From an uncultured Amylibacter sp. (lineage in GTDB: Bacteria; Pseudomonadota; Alphaproteobacteria; Rhodobacterales; Rhodobacteraceae), in NCBI GenBank assembly GCA_947497475.1, contig CANMGS010000001.1:1447747-1511746 (forward strand): a stretch of 64,000 bases of DNA. The letters are read 5' to 3'. This document shows positions 46,252-53,600 of the stretch, one piece after another. A model generated the notes under the pieces. It did not search any database, was not told the DNA's origin, and saw only the letters and a program-made list of their open reading frames with translations. The number at the start of each line of letters is the position of its first letter. Positions within the stretch are counted from its first letter, which is position 1. A program made the translations under genes and the position numbers.

Positions 46252-46734
46252 ATGATATTTAATATATTAACTTCGTTCGTTGCTATAGCAGCATTCATTT
46301 TATCTTGTATTGCATTTTTTGGAACGCGAAATACTCGCAGGAGGGAATGGCGAATTGAAGCTAATAAGATAGCCGCTGAGACAGGGCATCTATTATCTGG
46401 ATTAGATGTGCGTGGCAGAAAATTAGGCGCAAGTTGGGATGCGCTATTTGCTGCAAATGGTACTTACAAAAGTAGTTTGAGAGAGGGTCGCATTGCTGAA
46501 ATAAACGCACATATTTCAAAGGTAAAAAAATTAAGTGGGCAACTTTCTAAGGCTTCCGATGATATGAATAAACTTGATGATTCAGGATTAGAGAAGAGGA
46601 TCATCGAATTAAGGTTCATACAACTTGAATCGCAAGCTGTGTCTGATTGGATGGATGAAAAAGAAGAAGAACACCGTCAGGGGGTGCAACTTCGTAGAGT
46701 TAATAGGCAAGATCGACCTCCCAGAATGAAATAG
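46252..46734 (+). CDS. Membrane-anchored coiled-coil hypothetical protein
   Basis: A 160-residue protein. An N-terminal helix (ILTSFVAIAAFILSCIAFFG, about 4-23) anchors it; the rest is hydrophilic and helical, with likely coiled coil near 90-140 (ISKVKKLSGQLSKASDDMNKLDD). The C-terminus is charged (DEKEEEHRQGVQLRR). ATG 46252 is chosen because AGGTGG lies 5 nt upstream; GTG 46243 is an alternative. It is the only clear gene in the tRNA-Leu island. Low GC. No family recognised. Confidence 0.7.
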   Translation: MIFNILTSFVAIAAFILSCIAFFGTRNTRRREWRIEANKIAAETGHLLSGLDVRGRKLGASWDALFAANGTYKSSLREGRIAEINAHISKVKKLSGQLSKASDDMNKLDDSGLEKRIIELRFIQLESQAVSDWMDEKEEEHRQGVQLRRVNRQDRPPRMK

Positions 46735-46865
46735 CACCAATGAGATATTTTCATTTCGGTTTTATAAATTTCAAAATGTACACGATATTGGCGCATTGAT
46801 GTTATATGCGCGACTATTTGTGAATGGACAAAGTACAAAAAAAATGTACCCTATATATAGAAGGT

Positions 46866-47135
46866 GACGGTCGTTGCCTTCTTGCTACGTGTCTCTAGGG
46901 CTGCAACCCATTAATGAGACGGGAATGATCTACAATGAGCATTTACATGCTCAAATCGACCAAGGCGAAAGCGGGTATATGAGCAAACGCTCACCGCTTT
47001 CGGCCAAACACAAGTCACCATAATAGTAACCTCCATATTGGAAAGTTGGGAAGCAGCCCAACGCTCCGAAGGTGCACCGAGCACCTCCGCCCTTTTTCAG
47101 AGGGTTTCGATGCTATGAAGGTGACAACGACCGTC
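46866..47135. ncRNA. Multibranched structured RNA candidate in the tRNA-Leu island
   Basis: A perfect 11-bp helix GACGGTCGTTG (46866-46876) / CAACGACCGTC (47125-47135) encloses six local hairpins: GTCTC/GAGAC (46891-46920), TGAGCAT/ATGCTCA (46936-46953), CGAAAGCGG/CCGCTTTCG with an inner TGAGC/GCTCA (46966-47002), GTTGGG/CCCAAC (47045-47062), AGGTGC/GCACCT (47070-47086) and CCCT/AGGG (47090-47104). The transcribed strand is not clear from pairing. A 36-codon minus-strand ORF with a good ribosome-binding site lies inside it. Confidence 0.6.
46911..47021 (-). CDS. Possible 36-residue small ORF inside the structured region
   Basis: An ATG at 47021 has GGAGG (47030-47034) 8 nt upstream. The peptide starts MVTCVWPKAVSVC and ends RSFPSH; it has three Cys and is basic. 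The ribosome-binding site is better than that of most neighbours, but the sequence is short and overlaps the hairpins, so it may be chance or a leader peptide. Confidence 0.35.
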   Translation of the reverse strand: MVTCVWPKAVSVCSYTRFRLGRFEHVNAHCRSFPSH

Positions 47136-47285
47136 TAGAACAGCATAATATCTTGTTAAGCATTAGTCGAGTCTTCGTTCACAAATGTTCTGCTAATCTT
47201 TTTTGATTTTTAACGTATCCAATTAACCAGTACGTCTTGAAAAATTATCATCATGTAAATGAGATGTAAGATATTTGAAAATTGC

Positions 47286-47317
47286 ATAACAATTTGCATA
47301 ACAATTTGCATAAAATT
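47286..47317 (+). repeat. Iteron-like repeats, right array
   Basis: ATAACAATTTGC at 47286-47297 and 47298-47309 plus a partial unit, matching the left array at 46089-46124 in the same orientation. The arrays bracket the island interior about 1.2 kb apart. Confidence 0.9.
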
Positions 47318-47494
47318 AGGATTTTTAAATTTCTGAAAGATATATTAAATAACTGATAATATTATATTAATACGGATAAAATTACGGCACCAATTCTTGG
47401 CGGCATACTGGCCGCGGGTACCACTTTTCAGAATTGAAAAGTGCTAATAACTGTTAGTCACATTTTTAACAAATTTTTCGGGCAGTTTCTTTGG

Positions 47495-47749
47495 ATGAAG
47501 ACATCAATTGAACAAATACTCGAGGGTTTCGATGGCGTAGAGTTAATCCACTTTGTACCAGTTTTATTGATATTGGTCCCTGTCATTATCCAAGGAATTC
47601 GCAGACATCGAAATCCAGTTAAGACATCACGTAAAAAAGTTTGGGTTAAAGGTAAGGGCTTTCAGCCGCTGTGGACTATCGACACTCGGAATAAAGATGC
47701 CGTTGCAGGGCTTGAAAATGCTTATAATAAGATGATCAAACGCAGATAA
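47495..47749 (+). CDS. Small membrane protein, hypothetical
   Basis: An 84-residue protein with one hydrophobic segment (LIHFVPVLLILVPVIIQGI, about 16-35) and a basic C-terminal half (RRHRNPVKTSRKKVWVKGKG). ATG 47495 is used; GTG 47441 would add 18 residues and starts just past the tRNA-Leu 3' copy. Ribosome-binding sites are weak for both. Function unknown. Confidence 0.5.
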   Translation: MKTSIEQILEGFDGVELIHFVPVLLILVPVIIQGIRRHRNPVKTSRKKVWVKGKGFQPLWTIDTRNKDAVAGLENAYNKMIKRR

Positions 47750-47787
47750 CTGCCAAACTGTATTGGGCGATCTGATGTCTATCCTTT

Positions 47788-48129
47788 TTAGGATGCGATA
47801 GTAAGTTTGGCTTTCATGTGTGGATGATACACACAGTAGTAATCGCCAGACATACCTGCCGTGACAGTAAGGGTTTGAGATTGCCTCTTACCCAACTCAT
47901 CTGTTGTCCAGCTGTCGTCATTGGCTGTGGCTGTATGGGGCGCGATGTCTTTGTTCTGCCATGTGATCGTATCGCCGACGCGGACATCTAGTGTGTCAGG
48001 CACGAATTTGAAGCGATAAATCGTGATGTCATGATGGGTTGGTGCTTTTGTCGCGGCATGTAACGCCGATGATGAACCCGTGGCAGCGAGAGCTGCCACA
48101 GATGTTTGCAAGAAACGACGTCTGTGCAT
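47788..48129 (-). CDS. Cupredoxin (plastocyanin/azurin-like), Tat-exported
   Basis: A 113-residue copper protein. HRRRFLQTSVAALAATG is a Tat-type signal. Copper ligands are His in APHTATAND and the C-terminal Cys-x2-His-x2-Met set in YCVYHPHM. It carries electrons in the periplasm. Its start shares a base with the stop of the DUF4142 gene, and a dihaem cytochrome c lies two genes upstream on the same strand, so a small redox unit is likely. Confidence 0.9.
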   Translation of the reverse strand: MHRRRFLQTSVAALAATGSSSALHAATKAPTHHDITIYRFKFVPDTLDVRVGDTITWQNKDIAPHTATANDDSWTTDELGKRQSQTLTVTAGMSGDYYCVYHPHMKAKLTIAS

Positions 48130-48656
48130 CAGTTGACCTTTTTAACCATCATTTCAGCATGCCCTTCATGAGCTTTGAAAATTTCAAGGCCAGCTTCGAA
48201 GAGGCTTTTGACTTCGGCGTTTTCGATGTTTGGAATGAATGCATTTTCAACCAAGTTATTGACTGCTTTGTGGTATGCTAATTCGTTTTCAGCATATCGT
48301 TTGTCAAAAGCATCCCCACGCAATTGGCTCATCTCTGTGATCAGTTCCTCTGCGCCTTTTTGCAAAGATTGGCTTAGAAAATTGTCTTGTGGCTGGGCGT
48401 TTAATTTACCTAACAACGCCAAAGCTTGTTCGTTTACTGCTTCGTGATCGCGGATCATCGTTTTTGCAAACTCATGAATGTCTGGGTTTGATGATATAGC
48501 AAGAGCAAGGTGGGCATACCGAATGTCGATAACATCCGCGACATAGGCGACATGAGCGATTTCTAAGTCGTTTAATTTTGAAGGGTCTTCTGCTTTGGCG
48601 GCTCCTGTCATAGACACGATCAGGCTGGCAGCGAGTAAAGTCATTTTAAGTTTCAT
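48129..48656 (-). CDS. DUF4142 (ferritin-like) secreted protein
   Basis: A 175-residue exported protein. The signal peptide ends TGAAKAED. The mature four-helix region has the DUF4142 pattern: DLEIAHVAYVADVIDI, HEFAKTMIRDHEAVN and FIPNIENAEVKSLFEAGLEIFKAHEGHAE. Helices resemble ferritin-like folds, but a full metal site is not obvious. ATG 48656 is chosen because GGAG lies 6 nt upstream and it starts the signal. It is directly coupled to the cupredoxin gene. Confidence 0.87.
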   Translation of the reverse strand: MKLKMTLLAASLIVSMTGAAKAEDPSKLNDLEIAHVAYVADVIDIRYAHLALAISSNPDIHEFAKTMIRDHEAVNEQALALLGKLNAQPQDNFLSQSLQKGAEELITEMSQLRGDAFDKRYAENELAYHKAVNNLVENAFIPNIENAEVKSLFEAGLEIFKAHEGHAEMMVKKVN

Positions 48657-48827
48657 TTGAGGCTCCATAAGTTTTGTTTCCGAGGCATCAATCGATATCA
48701 ATGCGCGCACTGATGCTAGGGTAGGAAACAAAATCACTTAATGGTTGTTCATTCATAATCATTGCTCAATCGTACAGAGTTTTCCCAAATCAGGTGTTCT
48801 GTGCAGTTTAGATGATTACAAATCAGA

Positions 48828-49733
48828 TTATTGTGTGGGGATTGCGGGTACGGATTTTAGATATTTTGCAATTGCTGATAAATCCGCATCTGGTAAGCGC
48901 GAAGTATTTTCGATGACCGCAACCATTGAGCCACCAACGCTGTCGAATTCTGGTGTAAATCCTGTTTTTAAATAATCCACAATTTCACTTTCGGACCAGG
49001 ACCCAATACCAGTGCCATCAGGAGTGATGTTAGGGATTTTCCCGTCACCGTCAGGGTTGGGGCCGCCTGCCAGCCACATGTCCTTTTTCAACCCTCCAAT
49101 TGGATTACGAGGGGTATGGCATTCGGAACAATGCCCCGCACCTTCGACTAAATATTGACCGCGTTCTAATTCGGTATCATTTGAGATAGAGAGAACAGGC
49201 GCATCATTTAAATATAGTTGTTTCCAAAGACCCAAACCACGCCGAATGTTGAATGGGAACGACGTTTGATGAGTTTGACTGGGTGTTTCAGAAGCAGGAA
49301 GTGTTTTCATATAGGCATATAGATCAACAACATCAGCTGTTTTCATACGCACATAGGATGTATAGGGAAACGCGGGATAGTAATGCCGGCCATCGGGGGA
49401 TACCCCTTTTTGGACAGCGTTGGTGAACTCTAAAACTGACCAAGCGCCAATACCATGTATGGAGGATGAACTGATGTTTGGCGCAATGAATGTACCAAAA
49501 TCCGTTTTGAAATGTTGGCCACCTGTTAAAAGTTTCTTTGCTTCACCAACGGCAGTTGGTGCTGCATGACAAGACGCGCAGCCACTTTGGTGGAATACCT
49601 GTTCGCCATTTGCCACATCACCTGAGAGTTCTGAAAAGTCATTGGGGGCAAGGTAAGAAGGTGCAGATAGGAACCAACCTAATCCACAGGCGATAATACC
49701 AAGTGTGAATATACCTTTGAATGCTGTGCGCAT
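48828..49733 (-). CDS. Dihaem c-type cytochrome
   Basis: A 301-residue exported protein with an N-terminal helix (about 4-26). Two haem sites are CASCH near residue 54 and CSECH near 201. Each domain has a later Met candidate (YVRMKTADVV; FDSVGGSMVAV). The layout resembles the cytochrome subunit of alcohol/aldehyde dehydrogenases or related dihaem electron carriers. It is about 170 bp upstream of the DUF4142-cupredoxin pair on the same strand. The physiological partner is unknown. Confidence 0.9.
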   Translation of the reverse strand: MRTAFKGIFTLGIIACGLGWFLSAPSYLAPNDFSELSGDVANGEQVFHQSGCASCHAAPTAVGEAKKLLTGGQHFKTDFGTFIAPNISSSSIHGIGAWSVLEFTNAVQKGVSPDGRHYYPAFPYTSYVRMKTADVVDLYAYMKTLPASETPSQTHQTSFPFNIRRGLGLWKQLYLNDAPVLSISNDTELERGQYLVEGAGHCSECHTPRNPIGGLKKDMWLAGGPNPDGDGKIPNITPDGTGIGSWSESEIVDYLKTGFTPEFDSVGGSMVAVIENTSRLPDADLSAIAKYLKSVPAIPTQ

Positions 49734-49801
49734 ACGTTAAACTTAATCCTATTTTCAGGATCAGCGTGACCGAAATTTAGCGTAAGATCAAGCGGGTCGA
49801 A

Positions 49802-49990
49802 TTAGCCCAAACGCACGACACGGCGTTTTTGTGGAACCAAAGAAAAGCGCAGGTCCGTATTTTCCAAAGCGTCCATAACTGCTTCTGGTTGTTGGATCAA
49901 TGAACGCAATAACCGTGTGGATTTGTCTTTTGCAAAGGCTGTGTCTTTTACAGGGACCATGTGTTTAGCTTCCAATTTGAACGGTTTCAT
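49802..49990 (-). CDS. Small basic hypothetical protein
   Basis: A 62-residue protein (MKPFKLEAKH...KRRVVRLG). ATG 49990 has GGAG 6 nt upstream. It contains a central amphipathic helix (LLRSLIQQPEAVMDALEN) and a basic tail. No signal or family recognised. A good ribosome-binding site supports expression. Confidence 0.6.
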   Translation of the reverse strand: MKPFKLEAKHMVPVKDTAFAKDKSTRLLRSLIQQPEAVMDALENTDLRFSLVPQKRRVVRLG

Positions 49991-50159
49991 TTTGCACTCC
50001 ATTTACCAATTACTGTTTCTAAATTGGCAACAAAAGATGGGCTGAGAAGGTCCAGAATGTGGCATTTTCAAGATCATTTAAGGAAATATTAAGGCATATG
50101 ACTTGGTTTCATACCAAGTTATTTGCGTCAGATAAATGAATGTTGAGAAGCTTAGTATG

Positions 50160-50189
50160 AAAAATACGCCATATGATTGGCGTATTTTT
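50160..50189 (-). terminator. Bidirectional terminator
   Basis: Perfect 11-bp stem AAAAATACGCC / GGCGTATTTTT with an 8-nt loop, 21 bp beyond the stop of the minus-strand gene at 50210. It also serves plus-strand transcripts by symmetry. Confidence 0.92.
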
Positions 50190-50209
50190 GTATGTGTGAG
50201 AAGTATCAG

Positions 50210-50506
50210 TTAGTGAAACTTGTCGAACCGCTTGTATCGCAAAGCGTTTTCATGACCGTGTGTTATGAAGCCGAAGTTTGACGTTTGCTCGAAAGGCGCA
50301 CTGCTTGATTTAACATGAACTTCGTATTGATCGTCGTAAAACGCATCATCATCAGTATCTGCTTCTGCAGCATTCACGAATGATACGTTTTTGATGCTGA
50401 ACACCTGATAATCAATGGCTCTGTTTTCAGCAGTGAACAATGTGGTTAAAGCCAATGTGGCTGTGCCTGCAATGATTATACCGAATGTTTTGTTTCTAGC
50501 TTGCAT
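50210..50506 (-). CDS. Small exported or membrane-anchored hypothetical protein
   Basis: A 98-residue protein starting MQARNKTFG with a hydrophobic segment (IIIAGTATLALTTLF, about 10-25) that could be a signal or anchor. The rest is acidic then basic (AEADTDDDAFYDDQYE). ATG 50506 is chosen over 50551 because it starts directly before the hydrophobic helix; the ribosome-binding site is weak. Function unknown. Confidence 0.55.
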   Translation of the reverse strand: MQARNKTFGIIIAGTATLALTTLFTAENRAIDYQVFSIKNVSFVNAAEADTDDDAFYDDQYEVHVKSSSAPFEQTSNFGFITHGHENALRYKRFDKFH

Positions 50507-50640
50507 GGGGGGGATCCATATGTTGCTGTTGTTGTCCTTAATATCGCGCATTACCTATGGCGGGGCAAGGGAAGGCGCGCGCACGTTTGGTCACATATTT
50601 GTGCGCGATCTGTTACTCTACTCGCGTCCTGTTTTTGGTT

Positions 50641-50919
50641 TTATCTAAATTTGTGACGAAATTTTGAGCCACGAAATGCATGTCCACGGCCGTGTTTGAA
50701 CGATCGGTGGTGTTTGCGAAAGCCATAATGGCCATGACGGCTTTTTCTTAAAATGAAATGTGGTTTGCTGTGATGGCGTTTGGCTTTGTAGTGGTGGCCT
50801 GAGCTGCCAAAGACAATTTTATGGCCTGAATGTGTAACCAGATTTCCTGCGCTTGCAGGGGCTGCTAGGCTTACAGCCCCGATCAACAGGGCTGTTTTGA
50901 GTTTGTTTCGTAACTTCAT
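50641..50919 (-). CDS. Small secreted His/Lys/Arg-rich protein
   Basis: A 92-residue exported protein. The signal peptide ends APASAGN. The mature 67 residues are very basic and rich in His (SGHHYKAKRHHSKPHF, HGHYGFRKHHRSFKHGRGHAF). It could bind metal, DNA, LPS or haem; no catalytic motif is seen. An AGGAGCG-like site lies upstream. It sits near redox and stress genes. Confidence 0.8.
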   Translation of the reverse strand: MKLRNKLKTALLIGAVSLAAPASAGNLVTHSGHKIVFGSSGHHYKAKRHHSKPHFILRKSRHGHYGFRKHHRSFKHGRGHAFRGSKFRHKFR

Positions 50920-51015
50920 AATTCGCTCCTATAAATGACGTGTTGTTTATAGGATGAAGCCTTTGGGCCGAATTACAAGAAACAGATAGTCAAATGCATG
51001 TGTTTGATGCGTGAG

Positions 51016-51459
51016 CTAGGCCACGGACAGACAGGCGCATTTGGCCAAATGGCTGACACGTTGGCTGGTGCTGCCCAGTACCAAACTGCCGACAGAGCCA
51101 AGGCCACGACGGCCTGTTATGATCAAATCCGCACCATTTTCATCAGCGCAATTTAGGATTTTATCCGCTGTATTTCCGTGGGTTAGGTGAGTTTCGACCT
51201 TTTTGCATCCGCAGCTGTCTGCAATCTTAGCGCCGTTTTCCAATACGGCTTTGCCCGCTTCATCCATATCCTCTTGACGCGGGGCAGAGGTAACGGCGGC
51301 ATAGCCTGTTGTAGCGCCTACAACGACAACGGTTTCGGGTTCTGGGGTGTGCACCAAATGGATTTCGGACTTGTACTTTTTCCCCAAATCACAGGCCACG
51401 CGTAGGGCGTTTTCGGATGGGTCAGAGCCGTCTAGGCCAACTACGATTTTCTTAAACAT
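51016..51459 (-). CDS. Universal stress protein (UspA family)
   Basis: A 147-residue cytosolic protein with the UspA fold: VVGLDGSDPSENAL at the start, and the ATP-binding G-2x-G-9x-G(S/T) motif in GRRGLGSVGSLVLGSTS near residue 118. These proteins help survival under stress, often by ATP binding. No tandem domain. It is upstream of a region holding the second RNA/small-ORF module. Confidence 0.94.
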   Translation of the reverse strand: MFKKIVVGLDGSDPSENALRVACDLGKKYKSEIHLVHTPEPETVVVVGATTGYAAVTSAPRQEDMDEAGKAVLENGAKIADSCGCKKVETHLTHGNTADKILNCADENGADLIITGRRGLGSVGSLVLGSTSQRVSHLAKCACLSVA

Positions 51460-51553
51460 ATTGGGTCTCCTATTGGTTTCTATAGGCTTAGATTAGAATA
51501 TTCCGCAGAGAGTTTCTTTGATCTGGGTCAATAGGGTTGGAACGAGAAATCGG

Positions 51554-51593
51554 CGTATGGAATGTGTATGGCAGACGTATGGAAAGCGTATGG
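51554..51593. repeat. Four 11-bp CGTATGG repeats, copy B
   Basis: CGTATGG-type units at 51554, 51565 (as TGTATGG), 51576 and 51587 with spacers AATG, CAGA and AAAG. Same spacing and spacers as copy A at 15827-15866. Confidence 0.92.
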
Positions 51594-51603
51594 CAGTCTC
51601 GCA

Positions 51604-51804
51604 TCACCGAAACACCAACCGTATCCTGTTTCTGATCCGTACCTCACCGATGTTGGACTGATTTACAAAGGCTTCAATCATTGGGCGTATGGGATCATTA
51701 GGGGTGATGTGCCCTTCGTCCAATAGCATTTGCATGACATGGGGTTTGGTTTTTTCGGTCACATAGAGTGTGTGCATAGCACTGCTGGTTGGAAATATCA
51801 TCAT
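51604..51804 (-). CDS. 66-residue protein of unknown function, copy B
   Basis: A small ORF (MMIFPTSS...RIRNRIRLVFR) homologous over its full length to the ORF at 15878-16078. Shared blocks are TKPHV and RIRNRI. As in copy A, it follows a branched RNA and an intrinsic terminator on the same strand, and GGGAG lies about 13 nt before the ATG with a GGC/GCC pairing between. Lack of frameshift and conservative changes support a real protein. No known family. Confidence 0.74.
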   Translation of the reverse strand: MMIFPTSSAMHTLYVTEKTKPHVMQMLLDEGHITPNDPIRPMIEAFVNQSNIGEVRIRNRIRLVFR

Positions 51805-52079
51805 GGCGTAATTGCCGCTCCCTTAAATCAAATCATCAAATGAAAACGGCCGTCGGATGATCCGACAGCCGGGGAGTTCGTTAGCCGCAGTTACACGACT
51901 GCTATGACCTTTAGGCCGAAGCCCTGGACATACGTCATAACCTCCCCGACCTTAAATCGAGGAGTATCATTTCAGCTGATACCAGCTGGTAACTGAGAGG
52001 TAACGACACCCCGAGGCCAACAATGTGCTGACCCTATAGAGCAGGATAAGCGAGGTTGGGGGCTAGGGGAAGGGGGAAG
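51805..52079 (-). ncRNA. Novel structured leader/ncRNA candidate, copy B
   Basis: Read on the minus strand: hairpin CAGCTG-GTAT-CAGCTG (51973-51988), CTCCTCGA/TCGGGGAG alternative (51957-51964 with 51942-51949), closing helix GGGGAG/CTCCCC (51942-51947 with 51871-51876), GTTATGAC/GTCATAGC (51934-51941 with 51901-51908), a UUCG hairpin at 51913-51925 and an AGTCG/CGGCT hairpin at 51883-51900. Compared with copy A, the first hairpin changes two base pairs fully (G-C to A-U and U-A to C-G), keeping pairing and the GTAT loop. Confidence 0.77.
51843..51871 (-). terminator. Intrinsic terminator inside the copy B RNA module
   Basis: On the minus strand CGGCTGTCGGA / TCCGACGGCCG with a 3-nt loop, followed by TTTT. 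Equivalent to 16117-16146 in copy A. Confidence 0.87.
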
Positions 52080-52111
52080 TTGTTAATCTATTATCTAACC
52101 AAGAGAGTAGA

Positions 52112-52357
52112 TTATTTGCCTTGTGGTTTTTCTAGGCGTCGAGAGATATCTGTCAAAACACCTAAAACTATTCCTGCGAAAATATATAGCAAAGCTTGGT
52201 CGATTGTTTTGCCTGTCGGTTTCGTCAAGAAAGCCTGTATAGCAGATGCCTTTGCTTCTGGATCATCAATCAAAGCGATTGATACACCCATGATGGCATT
52301 GAGAATTCCCAAAATTAGTAAACCAATAGCAACAAAGCGACCAAGAGTGGTGAACAT
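52112..52357 (-). CDS. Small two-helix membrane protein
   Basis: An 81-residue protein with two predicted helices (LGRFVAIGLLILGILNAIMGVSIA, about 4-27; QALLYIFAGIVLGVLTDI, about 54-71). GGAG lies 9 nt before the ATG. It is upstream of the copy B RNA module on the same strand. Function unknown. Confidence 0.72.
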   Translation of the reverse strand: MFTTLGRFVAIGLLILGILNAIMGVSIALIDDPEAKASAIQAFLTKPTGKTIDQALLYIFAGIVLGVLTDISRRLEKPQGK

Positions 52358-52379
52358 AAAATAGACTCCGATAAATATT

Positions 52380-52584
52380 CTATCAGAGTACTAAGGCATC
52401 AATTCAAAAGCAATAAAGAGCGATGCTCTCTATCTGCCACGAAGCGCCTGGCCCTGGGTGGGTGCGAATGCGCCCTCCCGTGGGGAGGGTCGGGCGCGGC
52501 CCTCATCTGGGGATGAGGGCTTTGGCTTGATTATGTAAAGGTCAGAGTTTAGTTTATAAGGGGCCATTAAGTGTTTTTGATAAG
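52380..52584. repeat. GC-rich hairpin cluster between genes
   Basis: Contains GCCCTCATC/GATGAGGGC (52499-52521) followed by TTTGG, and a GGGCGC/GCGCCC plus CCCTCCC/GGGAGGG set at 52464-52497. The GC content is higher than the flanks. The first hairpin could act as a terminator on the plus strand; the rest is repeat-like. No gene. Confidence 0.5.
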
Positions 52585-52596
52585 TTGGAGATTATT

Positions 52597-53568
52597 TTGA
52601 GCGAAGACCATCTTTCCAATGAAGTGTCCGTTGAAGCTAAAATTGAAGGTAAAAGTGTTGTCGCAAAAATTAAAAGCAGATTTTTGTCAGCTACAGATCG
52701 TTTACTAGGTGGAGCTGCGGATATACCAGCGGCTTATTTTGAAAATATTTCTAAAAAGATGCGAACCAAGGGTGATGTCGAGGTCAAGATGATAGAAGCG
52801 GAAGGTAAGGCTGCTATTGAAAAACTCGCCGACGATCCTGACTTTGGTATTGTTATCGCTGGTGAATATACAAAATCTGAAATTCGTAAGATTGAAAATA
52901 AGAAAAAAATCGTGGAAGCAAGTATCGGTTACATAAATGATGGTAACGACGACAATTCTTCGGAAGAAACAGCTGAAAATTTAGACGAAGATTGGTTGAA
53001 CTATTTTGAAGGTTATGCGGAAAAAGCATCATCTGAAAGAATGCAAGGCTTATGGGCAAGAGTGCTTGCTGGTGAGGTAAGGAAACCAACAACTTTCTCA
53101 TTGACTACGTTGAGGTTTATTTCAGAATTGGATCAAGAAATAGCTGAGAAATTCCAGAAAAATACCCGTTTAGCATTTCGTGAAGGGATGATTGTAACAT
53201 CAGACGGGTTGTCAGGAAGTAAATTGGAAGATTACTCATTTTTACAGGAAGCCGGCTTATTTAAATATGTAGATGGTCGTATCCAACATGTAGATAAACC
53301 AGATGATGACGGTAAAACAATCATGGCAAATGGAAGTTATGCACTAGTGATGGAGGTCACAAAAGACTTAGCTGTTACTATTGTTTCGCTGACAAGAACA
53401 GGAATGGAGATTTTATCTATTCTCCCACCTAACGACGAAAAAGAATGCCTGAAGTCTTACTATCACGCTTGTAATGAAGGTGATATCAAGTCCGCTTCAT
53501 TGTATTCACTCATTCGTAATGCTGAAGGTAAACATGCAAAATTAAAGCTTTTAGAAAAATGGAAATAA
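52597..53568 (+). CDS. DUF2806 domain protein
   Basis: A 323-residue soluble protein. Residues about 130-185 contain the pattern LDEDWLNYFEGYAEKASSE and MQGLWARVLAGEVRKP, then FSLTTLRFISEL, typical of DUF2806 proteins. It probably starts at TTG 52597 with GGAG 6 nt upstream; TTG 52585 is an alternative. Function unknown; such proteins are often accessory, and this one sits beside the second RNA module. Codon use is AT-rich compared with neighbours. Convergent with ettA. Confidence 0.83.
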   Translation: MSEDHLSNEVSVEAKIEGKSVVAKIKSRFLSATDRLLGGAADIPAAYFENISKKMRTKGDVEVKMIEAEGKAAIEKLADDPDFGIVIAGEYTKSEIRKIENKKKIVEASIGYINDGNDDNSSEETAENLDEDWLNYFEGYAEKASSERMQGLWARVLAGEVRKPTTFSLTTLRFISELDQEIAEKFQKNTRLAFREGMIVTSDGLSGSKLEDYSFLQEAGLFKYVDGRIQHVDKPDDDGKTIMANGSYALVMEVTKDLAVTIVSLTRTGMEILSILPPNDEKECLKSYYHACNEGDIKSASLYSLIRNAEGKHAKLKLLEKWK

Positions 53569-53600
53569 TTATTCTTTCTATACGCCATCTGTTTAATTCG

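Larger units (their letters stand above)
46006..47423. mobile_element. Small tRNA-Leu-linked island without integrase
   Basis: GGCCGCGGGTACCA at 46006-46019 (the tRNA 3' end) is repeated exactly at 47410-47423. Between them lie one gene, a multibranched RNA candidate and two iteron-like arrays. This is the signature of integration at the 3' end of a tRNA gene. No integrase is inside, so it is a remnant or a satellite mobilised in trans. Confidence 0.7.

Noticed and set aside
46866-47135. Retron ncRNA or group II intron
   Set aside because: The closing inverted repeat suggested a retron, but no reverse transcriptase or YADD-like motif is present in the island or next to it.
52056-52364. Plus-strand ORF opposite the small membrane protein
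   Set aside because: The minus-strand frame has a good GGAG and two clean membrane helices; the plus-strand frame has neither.
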